The notes beneath the pieces were generated by a model. It searched no databases. It had not been told where the DNA came from and saw only the letters and a program-made list of their open reading frames with translations. From positions 7,626,001 to 7,690,000 of the forward strand of contig JAWNGF010000001.1 of assembly GCA_037039685.1 (NCBI GenBank): 64,000 bases of DNA, given 5' to 3'. Positions 31,215 to 42,562 of this stretch are shown piece by piece; position 1 is the first letter of the stretch, and every line of letters begins with the position of its first letter. The position numbers were made by a program, and so were the translations under genes. This stretch comes from Ceratobasidium sp. AG-K. Taxonomy: Eukaryota; Basidiomycota; Agaricomycetes; Cantharellales; Ceratobasidiaceae.

Positions 31215-32963
31215 TTACATTGTCAGAGTATGAAAGGAGCGCCAGAGCCAGCAAGTGAACACCATGGTCCAAAGCAAGAAGGGCATCGAAATCGCGGCTA
31301 GGGAGTTGGAGCTCGCGGAGCTGGGTATACTACCAAGGACCTTGGAGTTGCGGAACACATGGACGTAGTTCTATTCGAGTAACAGTCAGTGGCTGGCCAA
31401 AATCGCGGTAGGCGTGTTACTTACCACCGACCAAGAAGCATTCTATTCATGGGGCGAAGAAGGGTGAGCCTCTTGAGATGATGGTATGCAAATCTCGACT
31501 TACGTAGTAGACGGCTGGGTTCGCGACTTGCTCTGTACATGTTCCAGGGCAACCGCTACCCGCGTAAGTTGGGCCACCGAGATCGCCTTGAAACGATATG
31601 AGCGCACACGATACTTCAAACAGATGAATAGCTTACCACACAGCGTGATATCAAACACAATCTATCAACCAAGAGTGAGTTGGGTACCAGTCAACGACAA
31701 GGAGTAGATGCGTACGACATGGTCCCAGAAGTACTTCCTAGGATTACATCCGCCAGGCGATAGCAAGACGGTGGGCTTGCCCCAGTTTGCCGGGTTGGGT
31801 CTGTTGTTAGTGATATCCCGTGGGATTGTTGAACGGTGGAAGAACCCTGTTTATGCTGTTTATTAGTATCGGACCGAACAAGAGAGGGGGCGACACACAT
31901 CCGTAAATGCCGTTGTCGTCCCAACGGGTGGCAAACACGCCTCCGCCCACTGCATTGAACGGCGCGCCGAACGATGCAACACTATCATTGATGAGACCAC
32001 ATCCCATGCCTCCGTTTTCGTGCGAGCAGTCATCAGCCTAGGGTCCGGTGAGTCGAGTTCCATCGGGCAAACACATCAGTTACTTACAACCAGGACTCCA
32101 GTAAAGTTCTGAGAGTTAGTGATCTTGCATCCTGGTCCCTGAGGTTAGTACCCGATACCATGAGAAGTTGAGCGACGTACCTGGGAGGGTGTGGAATGTA
32201 GCTTGGTTCTTGGTACTCTCATGCACTCCCTCAAAAATATCGATTTCACCACCACGCGGCCAGGCGGGTCCGACGGTCCTGTGTTGAATTAATACAACGT
32301 TGAGAAACCGCACGAGGTCGAGCTCACCAAAAGGCGGGCCATGCGCCTGGTAACAGTAACGTTAGCACGGGGTCGGTCAGAGTGCTGGTAGGCTTACTGC
32401 AGGCATGAGGAGCACGCTCGATATCAATGATAAACAACCCGCCGTTGTACCGCTTTTTCGATTGTATTCTCACACTGCAACACCGATTAGCCATTGAGCG
32501 AATGATATTCTGGGCAACCTACCTCTTGCGATGCTGCCCAGGTTGCAAAACGGTCGTGTTGTCCACCTTCATGACGATTTTATTGTCCAGGGTCACATAC
32601 GCCAATTTCTCCCGGAACGCCGTTTCACGATCGACGTACTCGACCATGCCACTATCAAGCGCGTTAGCCACGAATTAGAGTGCAGCATAACACACATACT
32701 GGGTTGGATCGTCCCAGTTGAAAAACTCGTAATGGCTGAAGGCTCATTAGCTCGCGCGCTGTATAAACATGACCTACTCACTCGTAAAAGTTCTGTCCTT
32801 CATACAAAGAATCAACAACCCAAACGCCCGTATCGTTGTTGTTGCTCGCCGACTGCAGCTCTTTTACGTTTTCCACATTCGCCCTAGCCTCAAGTCTCTT
32901 CCCCTCGTGCCGGCGAAGAGAGCGCTTGATGGCGTTGAAGGACTTGGTTAGAGAAATCCACAT
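31215..32963 (-). CDS. GH16 beta-glucanase, GPI-anchor type
   Basis: About ten exons. NDTGVWVVDSLYEGQNFYE, FFNWDDPTQY, MVEYVDRETAFREKLAYVTLDNKIVMKVDNTTVLQPGQHRK, VRIQSKKRYNGGLFIIDIERAPHACSAWPAFWTVGPAWPRGGEIDIFEGVHE. GEIDIFE is the GH16 ExDxxE catalytic motif (near 32250). Next come GCKITNSQNFTGVLV, ENGGMGCGLINDSVASFGAPFNAVGGGVFATRWDDNGI, NPANWGKPTVLLSPGGCNPRKYFWDHVVRIYSL and GDLGGPTYAGSGCPGTC, then NASWSV and a final exon ending LLWTMVFTCWLWRSFHTLTM. The hydrophobic tail after a Ser-rich spacer suggests a GPI signal. The enzyme would act on cell-wall beta-1,3(1,6)-glucan. No good signal peptide is visible at the chosen start (32963; 33029 also in frame), so the true 5' end may have been lost. 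It sits between two halves of a P450 pseudogene in the same orientation. Confidence 0.75.
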
Positions 32964-33084
32964 GGTGCTGAGAGATGGCGATCGAGGGGGAAGGGATTCG
33001 GGGCTCAGCGCATGAGAATGGGTGGCCAAAGCCAGAACCTGAAGGGCACGAAAAGGCTCGGCGTTTTTTGTCGTATTCTTGGGC

Positions 33085-33723
33085 GGAAACCAGTACCCGA
33101 AATTCGGTCTTTAAGTGCAGACAGCGACAGAGCCTGTCTTGATTGTTGGATAATGATTGGCCAAAACTGCATGTTCGCCCTCCTGTGCAGGAACCCGTGG
33201 GCCATTCGTCGTTGGCTCCTCCATCGCTCACCGTATGGCAGCATGCCGTTATTTGCTCCAGTCCACGCTGAGATGGTAGGTCAGGCACGGCGCACCGAAC
33301 AAGGCGGGGCGGGGGTGTGGCGCTTACCGATCGGGAAAAGATGTCATGGGTAACCGGGGTCTATCCGAGTAAATCGCGGAACGTCGCTCGAGCAAGTCAT
33401 TCGCCGCACGCGCAGGGTTTAGATGATGGTGGATTACCGTGCACAGATATAGAAATTATGTCGCCTTTCTCAATAGCATTAGTGGCCCGCTGCAGGCCCA
33501 TCGCTCGAGCGCTCACTGTCCAGTTCTTTGCTCCGTTGAGCGTATACTCGATTCTCGTCCGACACGGGCAGTTTGCGCAGATTCCCGATAAGCAGGTTAG
33601 GCTTTGGCCCGGGAGGCAAAGGAAGTCTCTGAGCTCTGTTTTGTCGAGATACATGTACGACATAAAAAAGCTAATAGCAAGTACAAGTGCTGCCAGTGGA
33701 AGCTGAGCTGGAAAGGGATCCAA
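33085..33723 (-). pseudogene. Cytochrome P450 pseudogene, N-terminal part
   Basis: Start MDPFPAQLPLAALVLAISFFMSYMYL (membrane anchor at 33723). A frameshift precedes the hinge RLPLPPGPKPNLLIGNL, which reads in another frame. It continues with GDIISISVHG, a second frameshift, then NDLLERRSAIYSDRP.. and LPYGERWRSQRRMAHGFLHRRANMQFWPIIIQQSRQALS (helix C). After about 33085 the sequence no longer resembles a P450. The piece covers exactly what the fragment at 30100-30930 lacks on its N-terminal side. Confidence 0.75.
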
Positions 33724-34957
33724 GTATGTAGAAGGGTGCTTGGTGTGGTGGCAGGGAGATAGTAAGCAAGGATACGTAATCTAGGGGCTGCACATCGCGG
33801 TCTGAGGGCGCAAAGTCAGCGCTTGGCCGCAGTGCCAAAGACACGCCAAGGCACCCTCCTCGGTCGCTGATCGGACACGAGTCGCGCGCTAATCCTCTCA
33901 GTACGCCGCCACACCGTTTGTTATGCCCATTGTCCCGTCTGTCGCTCCCCTCTGGGTGTCATCGGTATAGACCTGTCCGCCCATATTGCTCATGTCACTG
34001 TGCCTCGGTTTCCCGTCACCGAGTCGATCATGTAGGATGCTGTACCCTTGTATCGCGCATGCGTGTACCAGGTTGGCGATTCCCCTTCTAAGTAGACTTT
34101 TTATCCTTTAAATCCATGATTTATTGTCTCTTGACGGGCCCGTCATGTAAGACATTGCACATATATAAGATGCCCTGCTGTTGACCACCCATCTAAGGAC
34201 ACTAACACCATTGGTCCTCCAGATTGGGTCTTATCACCTCCCTGTCACAAGTGCCTAGGCGCCTTGCGTTAAATGGCAAGACTTTAGATACTAGTCATCT
34301 TGGGTTATACAATCCAGGCTCAATCTCTTCGCTGAATGTATGACTCTACGTTGCGGAGCTCTCATGTGTGGAAATTTCTCCTTAAATTGCATATTTAGTG
34401 CCGGGATGCACAAAGTTTACCACCGCCGCTCTATCATCGCATCCATGCTCTAAGTTCAGGCACGCATATAGTCACATTGCCATGTGTCGCTAAACTTGCC
34501 TGGTGCAATGTTACACACGATCTTCAGCGTGCTTCCTGTGGTAACACGCGATCGCGGGCCGGGTTACTTTCCTTACCTTGGCTTTAAGTCACGGCCTAAA
34601 ACCGAGCCTGATTTTGTATTAGTATGGTTGGCTCTGTCTCAAAATTCGTATAGCTGTTGTAGACAGGAGCCAACATGAGGTATGCCACAGATAGGTTCAA
34701 TTGAGTGAAGAAACGAACGCGGAAGGATGTGGATGGATGTAATCGCGACAGGTATGAACGAGGTGCCAGTTCATCAAAGATGAGGTTTACCCAGTTTGAA
34801 ACAAATTGATAGGATCAAACCACGGCCAAGGCGAATGGCGCCAAAATGAGCGTCAATATCCAGAATGGCACCTAATATGAGTTGCATGTTTCTAACAGGG
34901 TTTGAATAGCGTACCCAGATTTATCAGAACTGCCTAACGGGACTAAAATCTGGGATG
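33724..34957. other. Intergenic region
   Basis: About 1.2 kb with no supported gene, repeat or RNA. Confidence 0.35.
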
Positions 34958-36570
34958 TTATGCCGGGTGATAGCAGTCGTGCCATCCATCATCAAGCAGA
35001 AGGTTCTCATATTCACCCTGGATCAAGCCATTGAGCCCAATTACCCGGAGGTTGGGCGGAATAGGTATTAGGCGGACGAGATCTTGTGGAACCCAGAAGA
35101 GTAGCCGAGAGCTATGGTCTCCAACCCATCCGTCCTTTGCAATAGCCCAAGAATCCGCAACGGCGGGTGTAAGTGAACAGAAAGCTATAAAAGACAGGCT
35201 AATATAACGTCCCAAAAGTATGTGTATTAGCGTACGGATCCCATATGCGGATAGTCTTGTCGTATGAGCCGGAAAATATGTGTGTGCCGTCGGGCGAGGG
35301 TGCGACTGACGTGATAGGACCGGTTGGACCTTGAATAGGTTTACGCATAGCGGTCCCATCTTGAGCATTCCACACGCGGATTGTTTTGTCGTCAGAGCAA
35401 GAGATTATACGTGAACCATCGGGCAAGGAAGTGACCGACATGGCGGGCGTCGATATGACATTTAAGAGGGGCGCCAACGGCGCTACCATCCCGATCATTC
35501 GATATGCGGATGGTCTTATCGGATGAGCCGGAAATTATGCGCGTACCATCGGACGAAAACGCAACCGAATGGGCATTGTCAGTATGGCCTCGAAGTGGAT
35601 CGCCGACAGCAGTGCCGTCATGAGAGTTCCACATATGAATGGTTCTGTCGCAGGAGCCAGATACTATACGTGTGCCTTCGGGCGAGAACCTTATTGATGT
35701 AACGGAGTCGACATGAGTTTGAATAAGTTCGCAGACAGTGGCCCCGTCCTGAACATTCCACGCGCGGATGAGATTGTCGGACGAGCCAGAAGCTATACGT
35801 CTACTGTCGGGCGAGAACGCAACCGAATGGGCATTTTCAGTATGGCCCTGAAGTGAATCGCCGACAGCAGTGCCGTCATGAGAGTTCCACATACGAATGG
35901 CCCTATTACAGGAGCCAGATATTATGCGTGAACCGCCCGGCGAGAATGAAACCGACAGGACAGCACTAGTGTGGCCTTGAATAGGTGGGAGAGCAGCAGT
36001 CCCATCTTGGGCATCCCACAAGCGAACTGTGACATCAGATGAGCCGGAGACAACGCGCGTACCATCGGGCGAGAGCGTGACCGACCAGACATAGCCGGTA
36101 TGGCCCCGAAGGGCAGCATCAATAATAGTAATGTCCTGGGCATTCCAAACGCAAATTACATTGTCTTCGCAGTCAGAGACAACTCGTGCACCATCAGGTG
36201 AAAACGCAACCGACGCAACCGAACCAGTATGGCTGCGTAGGGGAGCACAAGCAGGAGTCCCATCCCGAGCATCCCACATGTGGGTGGTTCCGTTAAGAGA
36301 TCCAGTGATGATGTGGGTGCCATTGGGTGAGAATGTGACAGACTAGACAGTACCGCCACCGCTACGAATCGGAGCGCCAAAGGGGGTGCCGTCCTGGGTA
36401 TTCCAAACTCGAATAGTGCGATCGATAGGCCCAGATGCAATGTGTGCACCGTCGGACGAGAACGCAACCGACACGACGTATTCAGTATGAGCTTTAAAAG
36501 GAACACCGGGAGTGGTCCCATCCTGCGCATTCCACATACCACGTGTTGCATTTGATTTGTGGGCCACTGT
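34958..36570 (-). pseudogene. WD40-repeat protein (NWD/HET-E-like C-terminal part), broken
   Basis: At least nine WD units of the form W(D/N)xxDGTxxxxPLxGHTxxVxSVxFSPDGxRIxSGSxDxTIRxW, very similar to each other, from about 36540 to 35240. The last exon (about 35190-34958) gives the typical basidiomycete tail: WAIAKDGWVGDHSSRLLFWVP and DDGWHDCYHPA. Such blades cap NACHT/NLR-like incompatibility proteins, but no NACHT domain is present upstream. Breaks: an in-frame TAG at about 36343 in an otherwise regular repeat, and an extra base near 35450 that shifts the frame between repeats. The small ORF at 36615-37067 upstream is of uncertain relation. Confidence 0.75.
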
Positions 36571-37067
36571 ATAAATCAACTCATAGTAATTCCCCTTGTT
36601 GGAGACGCCACAAGTCACTGCCAAATGGAAGTGGGATGATAAATTCTAGAAGCGCTTCTTACATGGAGCCGAGCTAGACCAGAGCCAATCAGAGGACAGC
36701 TAGCAACGCCTGGGATACGCACATACTCTGCGGTAAGGCAGGAACCGAACCAACTACAATACAGATACAGCTGCATGTTTATGCCATGCAACTGCCGCAA
36801 AGAGCTAGAAAGGTGAGGAATATTAGGCACCTTCTGTAAAGCGAATTTCGCTATTGAACCGTCGCTAACTTTGAGAAATTCGATGTGGAGCAAGCGAAAG
36901 ATCAAAAGCGTCATTACAACAACGCTTAACGGGTATGATTTGTCAGCGTCGGGGGCGTGAATCGAGGCTCGCCAATACACCACGTCAGGCCGAGTTTCGT
37001 TGTGCGTAACCACTTGAGTAGTGCTACAAAAGGCCTTAATGAGCGCGTCAATATCTTTAACGACCAT

Positions 37068-37822
37068 ACTCCCAACTAGTTCAACTCGAACAGTCGAGTT
37101 CGCTTGGAGTGATAAATCACGTGCGCCATTCCCACGTTATTCGGCTAATTTTTACCGAAAGTCCTCAGCAACGTAACCGACAATCAAAATCGCTCCACCA
37201 TAGCTGATTTTCCCCAAATTCGGCGGTGCAGAAGGTGCCTATTGATGATGGCCAAGTGAACAATGGCTCACGTGGCCGTGAGAACACGGTGCCGGTTACC
37301 TTATGGGTACATGAGACTGAAGTGACACACGAAAGCGTTATCTCGGGAATGCATCCGCAATTTTCAATCTCGTTTCTTTCGTGAGGGGTGTCTCCAATAA
37401 TGGAAAGCGCGCGAATTGGGTAACTGACTTTCGAGTGAGCATGAGAACCCGATTGTTTAAATTTAGTTATTGTTATCAATAGTTAGCCACACAACTTGAC
37501 CTTGGCACAGGTAGTTCTGGCCCAACTGCTGCGCTCTGCGCTCATTGACCGCATCGATGAGTAAGCTTCAAAAACTAGTGAGGGTTTGGAAGCGTTGTAT
37601 TAGTACGGCACCGAATACACTATAAAGGGGGTAGCGAGGACGGCACGCGAAATGGAATATTATCCGATACAAAGTATAAGCATGGATGTGCAGATTTCGA
37701 AGAGGTGAAGGACGGAAAAGTGCATCGAAAGGACTGGCATCGAGAATTTACCCCTTCAGTTTGTGAATATGCATTCTCCCTTGCTGTATGGCCACTCTCC
37801 GGCTTACGTCTTCCCCAACAAC
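37068..37822. other. Intergenic region
   Basis: No supported gene up to the left edge of the inverted duplication at 37823. Confidence 0.35.
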
Positions 37823-37918
37823 CCGAATATACTCGATCACATTCTACCCTACAACCCCAGTAGTTTACAGACGCATAGAGACGCATATAGGCGCATAAAG
37901 ACGCACACATGAGCTATC

Positions 37919-38448
37919 TTAGGTAGCGCAGTTAAGGTTGCCGCCGTTGTTGCTAACGCATTGGTCTAGGGTTCACACCAAGTTAGTACGAGCATCTAAC
38001 ACGCTAGTAGACAGATATAGACTTACTCAGGTCGATAGTGGCAGCGCGACCGTTGCAGCTAGGCAGTGTTAGATGCTTCAAGCTTTGTACAAGATCGCGT
38101 TGACTTACGTGCACTTCATAGTCGAGCCATTGTTGATGAGGCATCCGCTGCACGAGTTTCCATAGTTGCCGCTGCGATTGTGTTAGCACTCTGGGTAGTA
38201 TAGACGGCAGCGACGGGTACTTACTTGCTTTGGCAGGCCAGATTGCCGCTGCGGTTGACGATGCAGCGGTTGAGGTCGATGGAGGAGTTAACGCGTCCGC
38301 CACTGGTATTAGCGCAGTTCGCGTTGAACACAGTGTTGCTGGACATATACCACCCGGTGCAGGAGCTGCCAAAGTTGCCAGCGGCTTGGACACCAGTGGC
38401 AGCGAAGAGGGCAGCGCCGATGAGAGTGAGGAAGCTAGTGAACTGCAT
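37919..38448 (-). CDS. Secreted cyanovirin-N homology (CVNH) lectin, copy 1
   Basis: Four exons, about 121 residues. Signal peptide MQFTSFLTLIGAALFAATGVQA, then a single CVNH domain: GNFGSSCTGWYM, NCANTSGGRVNSSIDLNRC, NRSGNLACQSNGNYGNSCSGC, INNGSTMKC, CNGRAATIDLNQCVSNNGGNL, ending NCAT. The repeated G-N-(F/Y)-G-(S/N)-S-C and S-x-IDLNxC signatures are diagnostic. CVNH proteins bind high-mannose glycans; secreted fungal members are thought to act in defence or cell-wall recognition. Identical to copy 2 and divergent from it. TATAAAA lies 53 bp upstream of the start. Confidence 0.92.
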
Positions 38449-38500
38449 GGCGCTTGAAAGGACTTGCTGCTGATGGGTTGTGCCGGTCAGTCGAGCCTGT

Positions 38501-38507
38501 TTTTATA
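38501..38507 (-). promoter_or_regulatory. TATA box of CVNH copy 1
   Basis: Mirror copy of the element at 41261-41267, TATAAAA, 53 bp from the start codon. Confidence 0.6.
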
Positions 38508-39059
38508 CGCAACAGCTCTATCCGTTCCCGAAGATGTAGCCAGGTCAAGGAAGTAACACTATTCCGTAGATGCCGTGACACACATGGTGAGTATGCCTTC
38601 TGCAACAGTTGAGTCTCAGGCTTTGGATGTCCAACGAGCGCGCGTGGATCGGCACGGTGCGTGCTTGGAATCCAAGGCGCCTCGATGTGCTCAACCCGCT
38701 TGCATCCTCTGACCGGCCATCAGGATTCATGCTTTCGAAATTGCATTCTGCAGTGAGCTGGCCGCAGATGGTACATGCAAATATTCGGCGATTCTTGATG
38801 CAGCTGACAGAAGCTTATCAAAGGATCGTTGTTTGATCCCCGCCTGACTACAACTGGGCTTCTTTCGGTCAGGTTCACGTCGGATGCCGATCATTGCAAC
38901 TCGAAAAGGCGCCAGTGGTAGGTTCACGGAATAGATCTTTGATTCAAATTACCACCAGAGCCCGGTCATAACAGTGTTTTCTATCCAGAGTCTCGAGTAT
39001 AGTTTATCACCGGCCACGGCGCGTACCCGTCGCGTCTACTTGGAACAACTGTTGTGCTC

Positions 39060-40708
39060 GACGTCTTCCATTGCTTTTCTACGTTTACCTCCGGTGTTCG
39101 TGGTACCTGCCTCCTTCCATTTGACCTTCTTCACTCGAAGGTTACCAGGGCGCTTCAACCGTTAGCGAGTGGAATCCCTGTCGTACGGTGAGAAGTGGCC
39201 GAGTAGGCCGCAAGGCGGAATAAGTCAGGTGCCAGTATCACGAATATGTACCTAAAAGGCCTTTGCATGGATGTATATGGGTCGCTGCTGTTTGTATGCG
39301 CAACTTGATTACCTGCTGGGGGAATATAAATAGAGACAAATCCCGAATTATTGCACAGCCATAAGCATAAGGTTCTAGTTACCTCCTTTATTTAGGCATT
39401 ATAAGCGCAAGCGCAATACGCGACTATACACGTAAGTTTTCTTTGGTGCTTCGCAAGTCTACTCGCACGATTTACCCGGAGAAGTGAGGCATCTGGAATC
39501 ATTCTTAAGGTGTCTCCCACTGGTAGTCGTAAGTGGAAACATTAGATATGTTTGGTACCGGGCCATGTCATGATCGAAGAGAACATTAGCCAATTCCGAG
39601 GGAAGATAGCATCGTAACTAGTCCGACCTCAAGAGAGATAGATCATTCGGCCCCAATACTAAACATACTCGCATACACGATGCTCGCGTTCCATATCCCG
39701 GTTGCTCGCACGGCTAGAATTCCGAGGGGTCTCCTCAAGTGGTAGAGTTCGAAGTTATATTTGCCATGTATACACCCTCGCCGGCGCGAGCATGACATCG
39801 CGCCTGGTTTAGGCAGCGCTCTCCGAGAGTATGCAAACCGGATTTCCGGTACAATTGCCGGGGTTTCATGCCCGAGAGGTATCCAACGCGATTCACGTGG
39901 CTCCGCATGGGGCGCCAATTCGAACAGAAGGCCATGCATAAGCTAAGCTTCTGACTCACGTAACACAACAAGGCCCGTCAGCAAAATTAAATTGTCCAGA
40001 CCAAAAGAAAGATGCGACAGTCTGGCAGCGAAACATGCATCAGCACACAGACAACCCATGGACGAGGAGACAACGGCGATGAGTAAGGGCACTTCCCACC
40101 GATTTGACCATAGCATATGCCGGTCTCCGCTAAGTTCTACGGCTCATGTGAAGTTCATGTAGATTGTGTTAGATATCTCTCGGGTATATACCCGTAGGAA
40201 GCCGTGAATAAATCCATGCGGTTCCCAACGCCGCACCTGTTGAAGGTTAACCCCGAGCCAAGGAAGGTATCATGTGCGCCGGCGAGTGCCTACATCTGGT
40301 AATAATTTGACTTATGCAACTCAAAAAGAATCTTGGAATTTAGCTACTTACGTGAGCAATCCATGATTGAAACTCGGGCAGAATTCACCCTCATATATTT
40401 TCTATTTTTCCCAGCGGCCAGGGCCATGAATCATAGGGTTAAGCTAGCTGAGATGCGTTCGCCTTCCTCTACCATTATTCACTCAGCTAGGAAATTGAGG
40501 TAGCCCTACAAACCGCAGCAAGTCACACAAATTTACACCTTCGGGGCGCCCATTTAGGTAGATGTCTGTGATGTCGGCACCGGACACATTCCACCTCACG
40601 GCCGGCTCGGCTATTCCTCGTTTGGTGCCTTTAAGCGGGACTTTCCATTGGGAACGTATTGAAGTGGTCTGTTAACCTTCGAGTAGGATGAGTCGATGGG
40701 CAAAATAT
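39060..40708. other. Spacer of the inverted duplication
   Basis: 1649 bp of unique sequence between the arms. No motif-supported gene; the longest ORFs (about 39640-39970) are short and lack recognisable domains. Both CVNH genes point away from it. Confidence 0.4.
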
Positions 40709-41260
40709 GAGCACAACAGTTGTTCCAAGTAGACGCGACGGGTACGCGCCGTGGCCGGTGATAAACTATACTCGAGACTCTGGATAGAAAACACTGTTAT
40801 GACCGGGCTCTGGTGGTAATTTGAATCAAAGATCTATTCCGTGAACCTACCACTGGCGCCTTTTCGAGTTGCAATGATCGGCATCCGACGTGAACCTGAC
40901 CGAAAGAAGCCCAGTTGTAGTCAGGCGGGGATCAAACAACGATCCTTTGATAAGCTTCTGTCAGCTGCATCAAGAATCGCCGAATATTTGCATGTACCAT
41001 CTGCGGCCAGCTCACTGCAGAATGCAATTTCGAAAGCATGAATCCTGATGGCCGGTCAGAGGATGCAAGCGGGTTGAGCACATCGAGGCGCCTTGGATTC
41101 CAAGCACGCACCGTGCCGATCCACGCGCGCTCGTTGGACATCCAAAGCCTGAGACTCAACTGTTGCAGAAGGCATACTCACCATGTGTGTCACGGCATCT
41201 ACGGAATAGTGTTACTTCCTTGACCTGGCTACATCTTCGGGAACGGATAGAGCTGTTGCG

Positions 41261-41267
41261 TATAAAA
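41261..41267 (+). promoter_or_regulatory. TATA box of CVNH copy 2
   Basis: TATAAAA 53 bp before the start codon, followed by ACAGGCTCGAC. The same element occurs in mirror position for copy 1 (38501-38507, minus). Confidence 0.6.
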
Positions 41268-41319
41268 ACAGGCTCGACTGACCGGCACAACCCATCAGCA
41301 GCAAGTCCTTTCAAGCGCC

Positions 41320-41849
41320 ATGCAGTTCACTAGCTTCCTCACTCTCATCGGCGCTGCCCTCTTCGCTGCCACTGGTGTCCAAGCCGCTGGCAACTTTGGC
41401 AGCTCCTGCACCGGGTGGTATATGTCCAGCAACACTGTGTTCAACGCGAACTGCGCTAATACCAGTGGCGGACGCGTTAACTCCTCCATCGACCTCAACC
41501 GCTGCATCGTCAACCGCAGCGGCAATCTGGCCTGCCAAAGCAAGTAAGTACCCGTCGCTGCCGTCTATACTACCCAGAGTGCTAACACAATCGCAGCGGC
41601 AACTATGGAAACTCGTGCAGCGGATGCCTCATCAACAATGGCTCGACTATGAAGTGCACGTAAGTCAACGCGATCTTGTACAAAGCTTGAAGCATCTAAC
41701 ACTGCCTAGCTGCAACGGTCGCGCTGCCACTATCGACCTGAGTAAGTCTATATCTGTCTACTAGCGTGTTAGATGCTCGTACTAACTTGGTGTGAACCCT
41801 AGACCAATGCGTTAGCAACAACGGCGGCAACCTTAACTGCGCTACCTAA
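41320..41849 (+). CDS. Secreted cyanovirin-N homology (CVNH) lectin, copy 2
   Basis: Exact mirror of the gene at 37919-38448, including intron sequences (introns about 41544-41596, 41661-41709 and 41741-41801). The final codons read ..LNCAT then TAA at 41847-41849. Eight Cys residues can pair as in two CVNH subdomains. Expression control is presumably the same as for copy 1 because about 600 bp of upstream sequence are shared. Confidence 0.92.
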
Positions 41850-41945
41850 GATAGCTCATGTGTGCGTCTTTATGCGCCTATATGCGTCTCTATGCGTCTG
41901 TAAACTACTGGGGTTGTAGGGTAGAATGTGATCGAGTATATTCGG

Positions 41946-42562
41946 ATTGTGGAAAACGATGCCCGTCTGAGATTTTCCTGGAAAGGATATGATAATAGGG
42001 ATGGTGGAAAAAGAAAGTCTCAACTTTCTTGAACCAACGATACTTGCCATGGGACTGGTAATCCAGCACTATTGATCTATGCCCGCCGGGCAGCCCGTAG
42101 ATCGCCCGCGGATGAGCCCAAAAGCCGCAGGTTTTCAGCGGATAAGTTGGATCTTGAAGTCCGGGTGACCTGGGCGATGCGGAGGATCCACAGGAGTTGC
42201 GCGGAAAGTGGCCAAAATCGGTGTAACTCCTGCGGATATGTACCTGTGTATTTCCCGCAAAACAGAATGCCATAGTGTAGGTCAGCAAGCTAATTTTCCG
42301 ACAATAATAAGTCATGCTTGAGAGCTTAATGTGGTCGACTTGCGAAGAGTCACCGCACCATCGATTCACAGAGTTGTACCAGCTTCAAGTCGCTCCTGAT
42401 TAAGTGTCGCCAAAACACCACACCATTATGTTGATTCCAGTCCCGTTTCCGACCGCAAACAAGTGGCCACTCAAGGTCTACAAACAAAACGAGTGTGACT
42501 CCTGATATCGCCGCTAACGCGGTCGTTGAAATAGTAACGACGCTGCATTAAGGGCGTAACGT
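41946..42562. other. Intergenic region
   Basis: About 0.6 kb after the right arm. It has a GC-rich patch (42080-42230) with several imperfect repeats of GCGGA/CCGCAGG words; no gene recognised. Confidence 0.35.

Larger units (their letters stand above)
37823..39059 (-). repeat. Left arm of 1237-bp inverted duplication
   Basis: Reverse complement of 40709-41945. Coordinates in the two arms always sum to 79768, so no indels separate them. All compared stretches, including introns and promoter, are identical by eye. It carries one full cyanovirin-N gene plus about 600 bp upstream. Confidence 0.95.
40709..41945 (+). repeat. Right arm of 1237-bp inverted duplication
   Basis: Mirror image of 37823-39059. 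Outer boundary after TATTCGG; inner boundary at GAGCACAACAG. The 1649-bp spacer 39060-40708 is unique. Confidence 0.95.
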
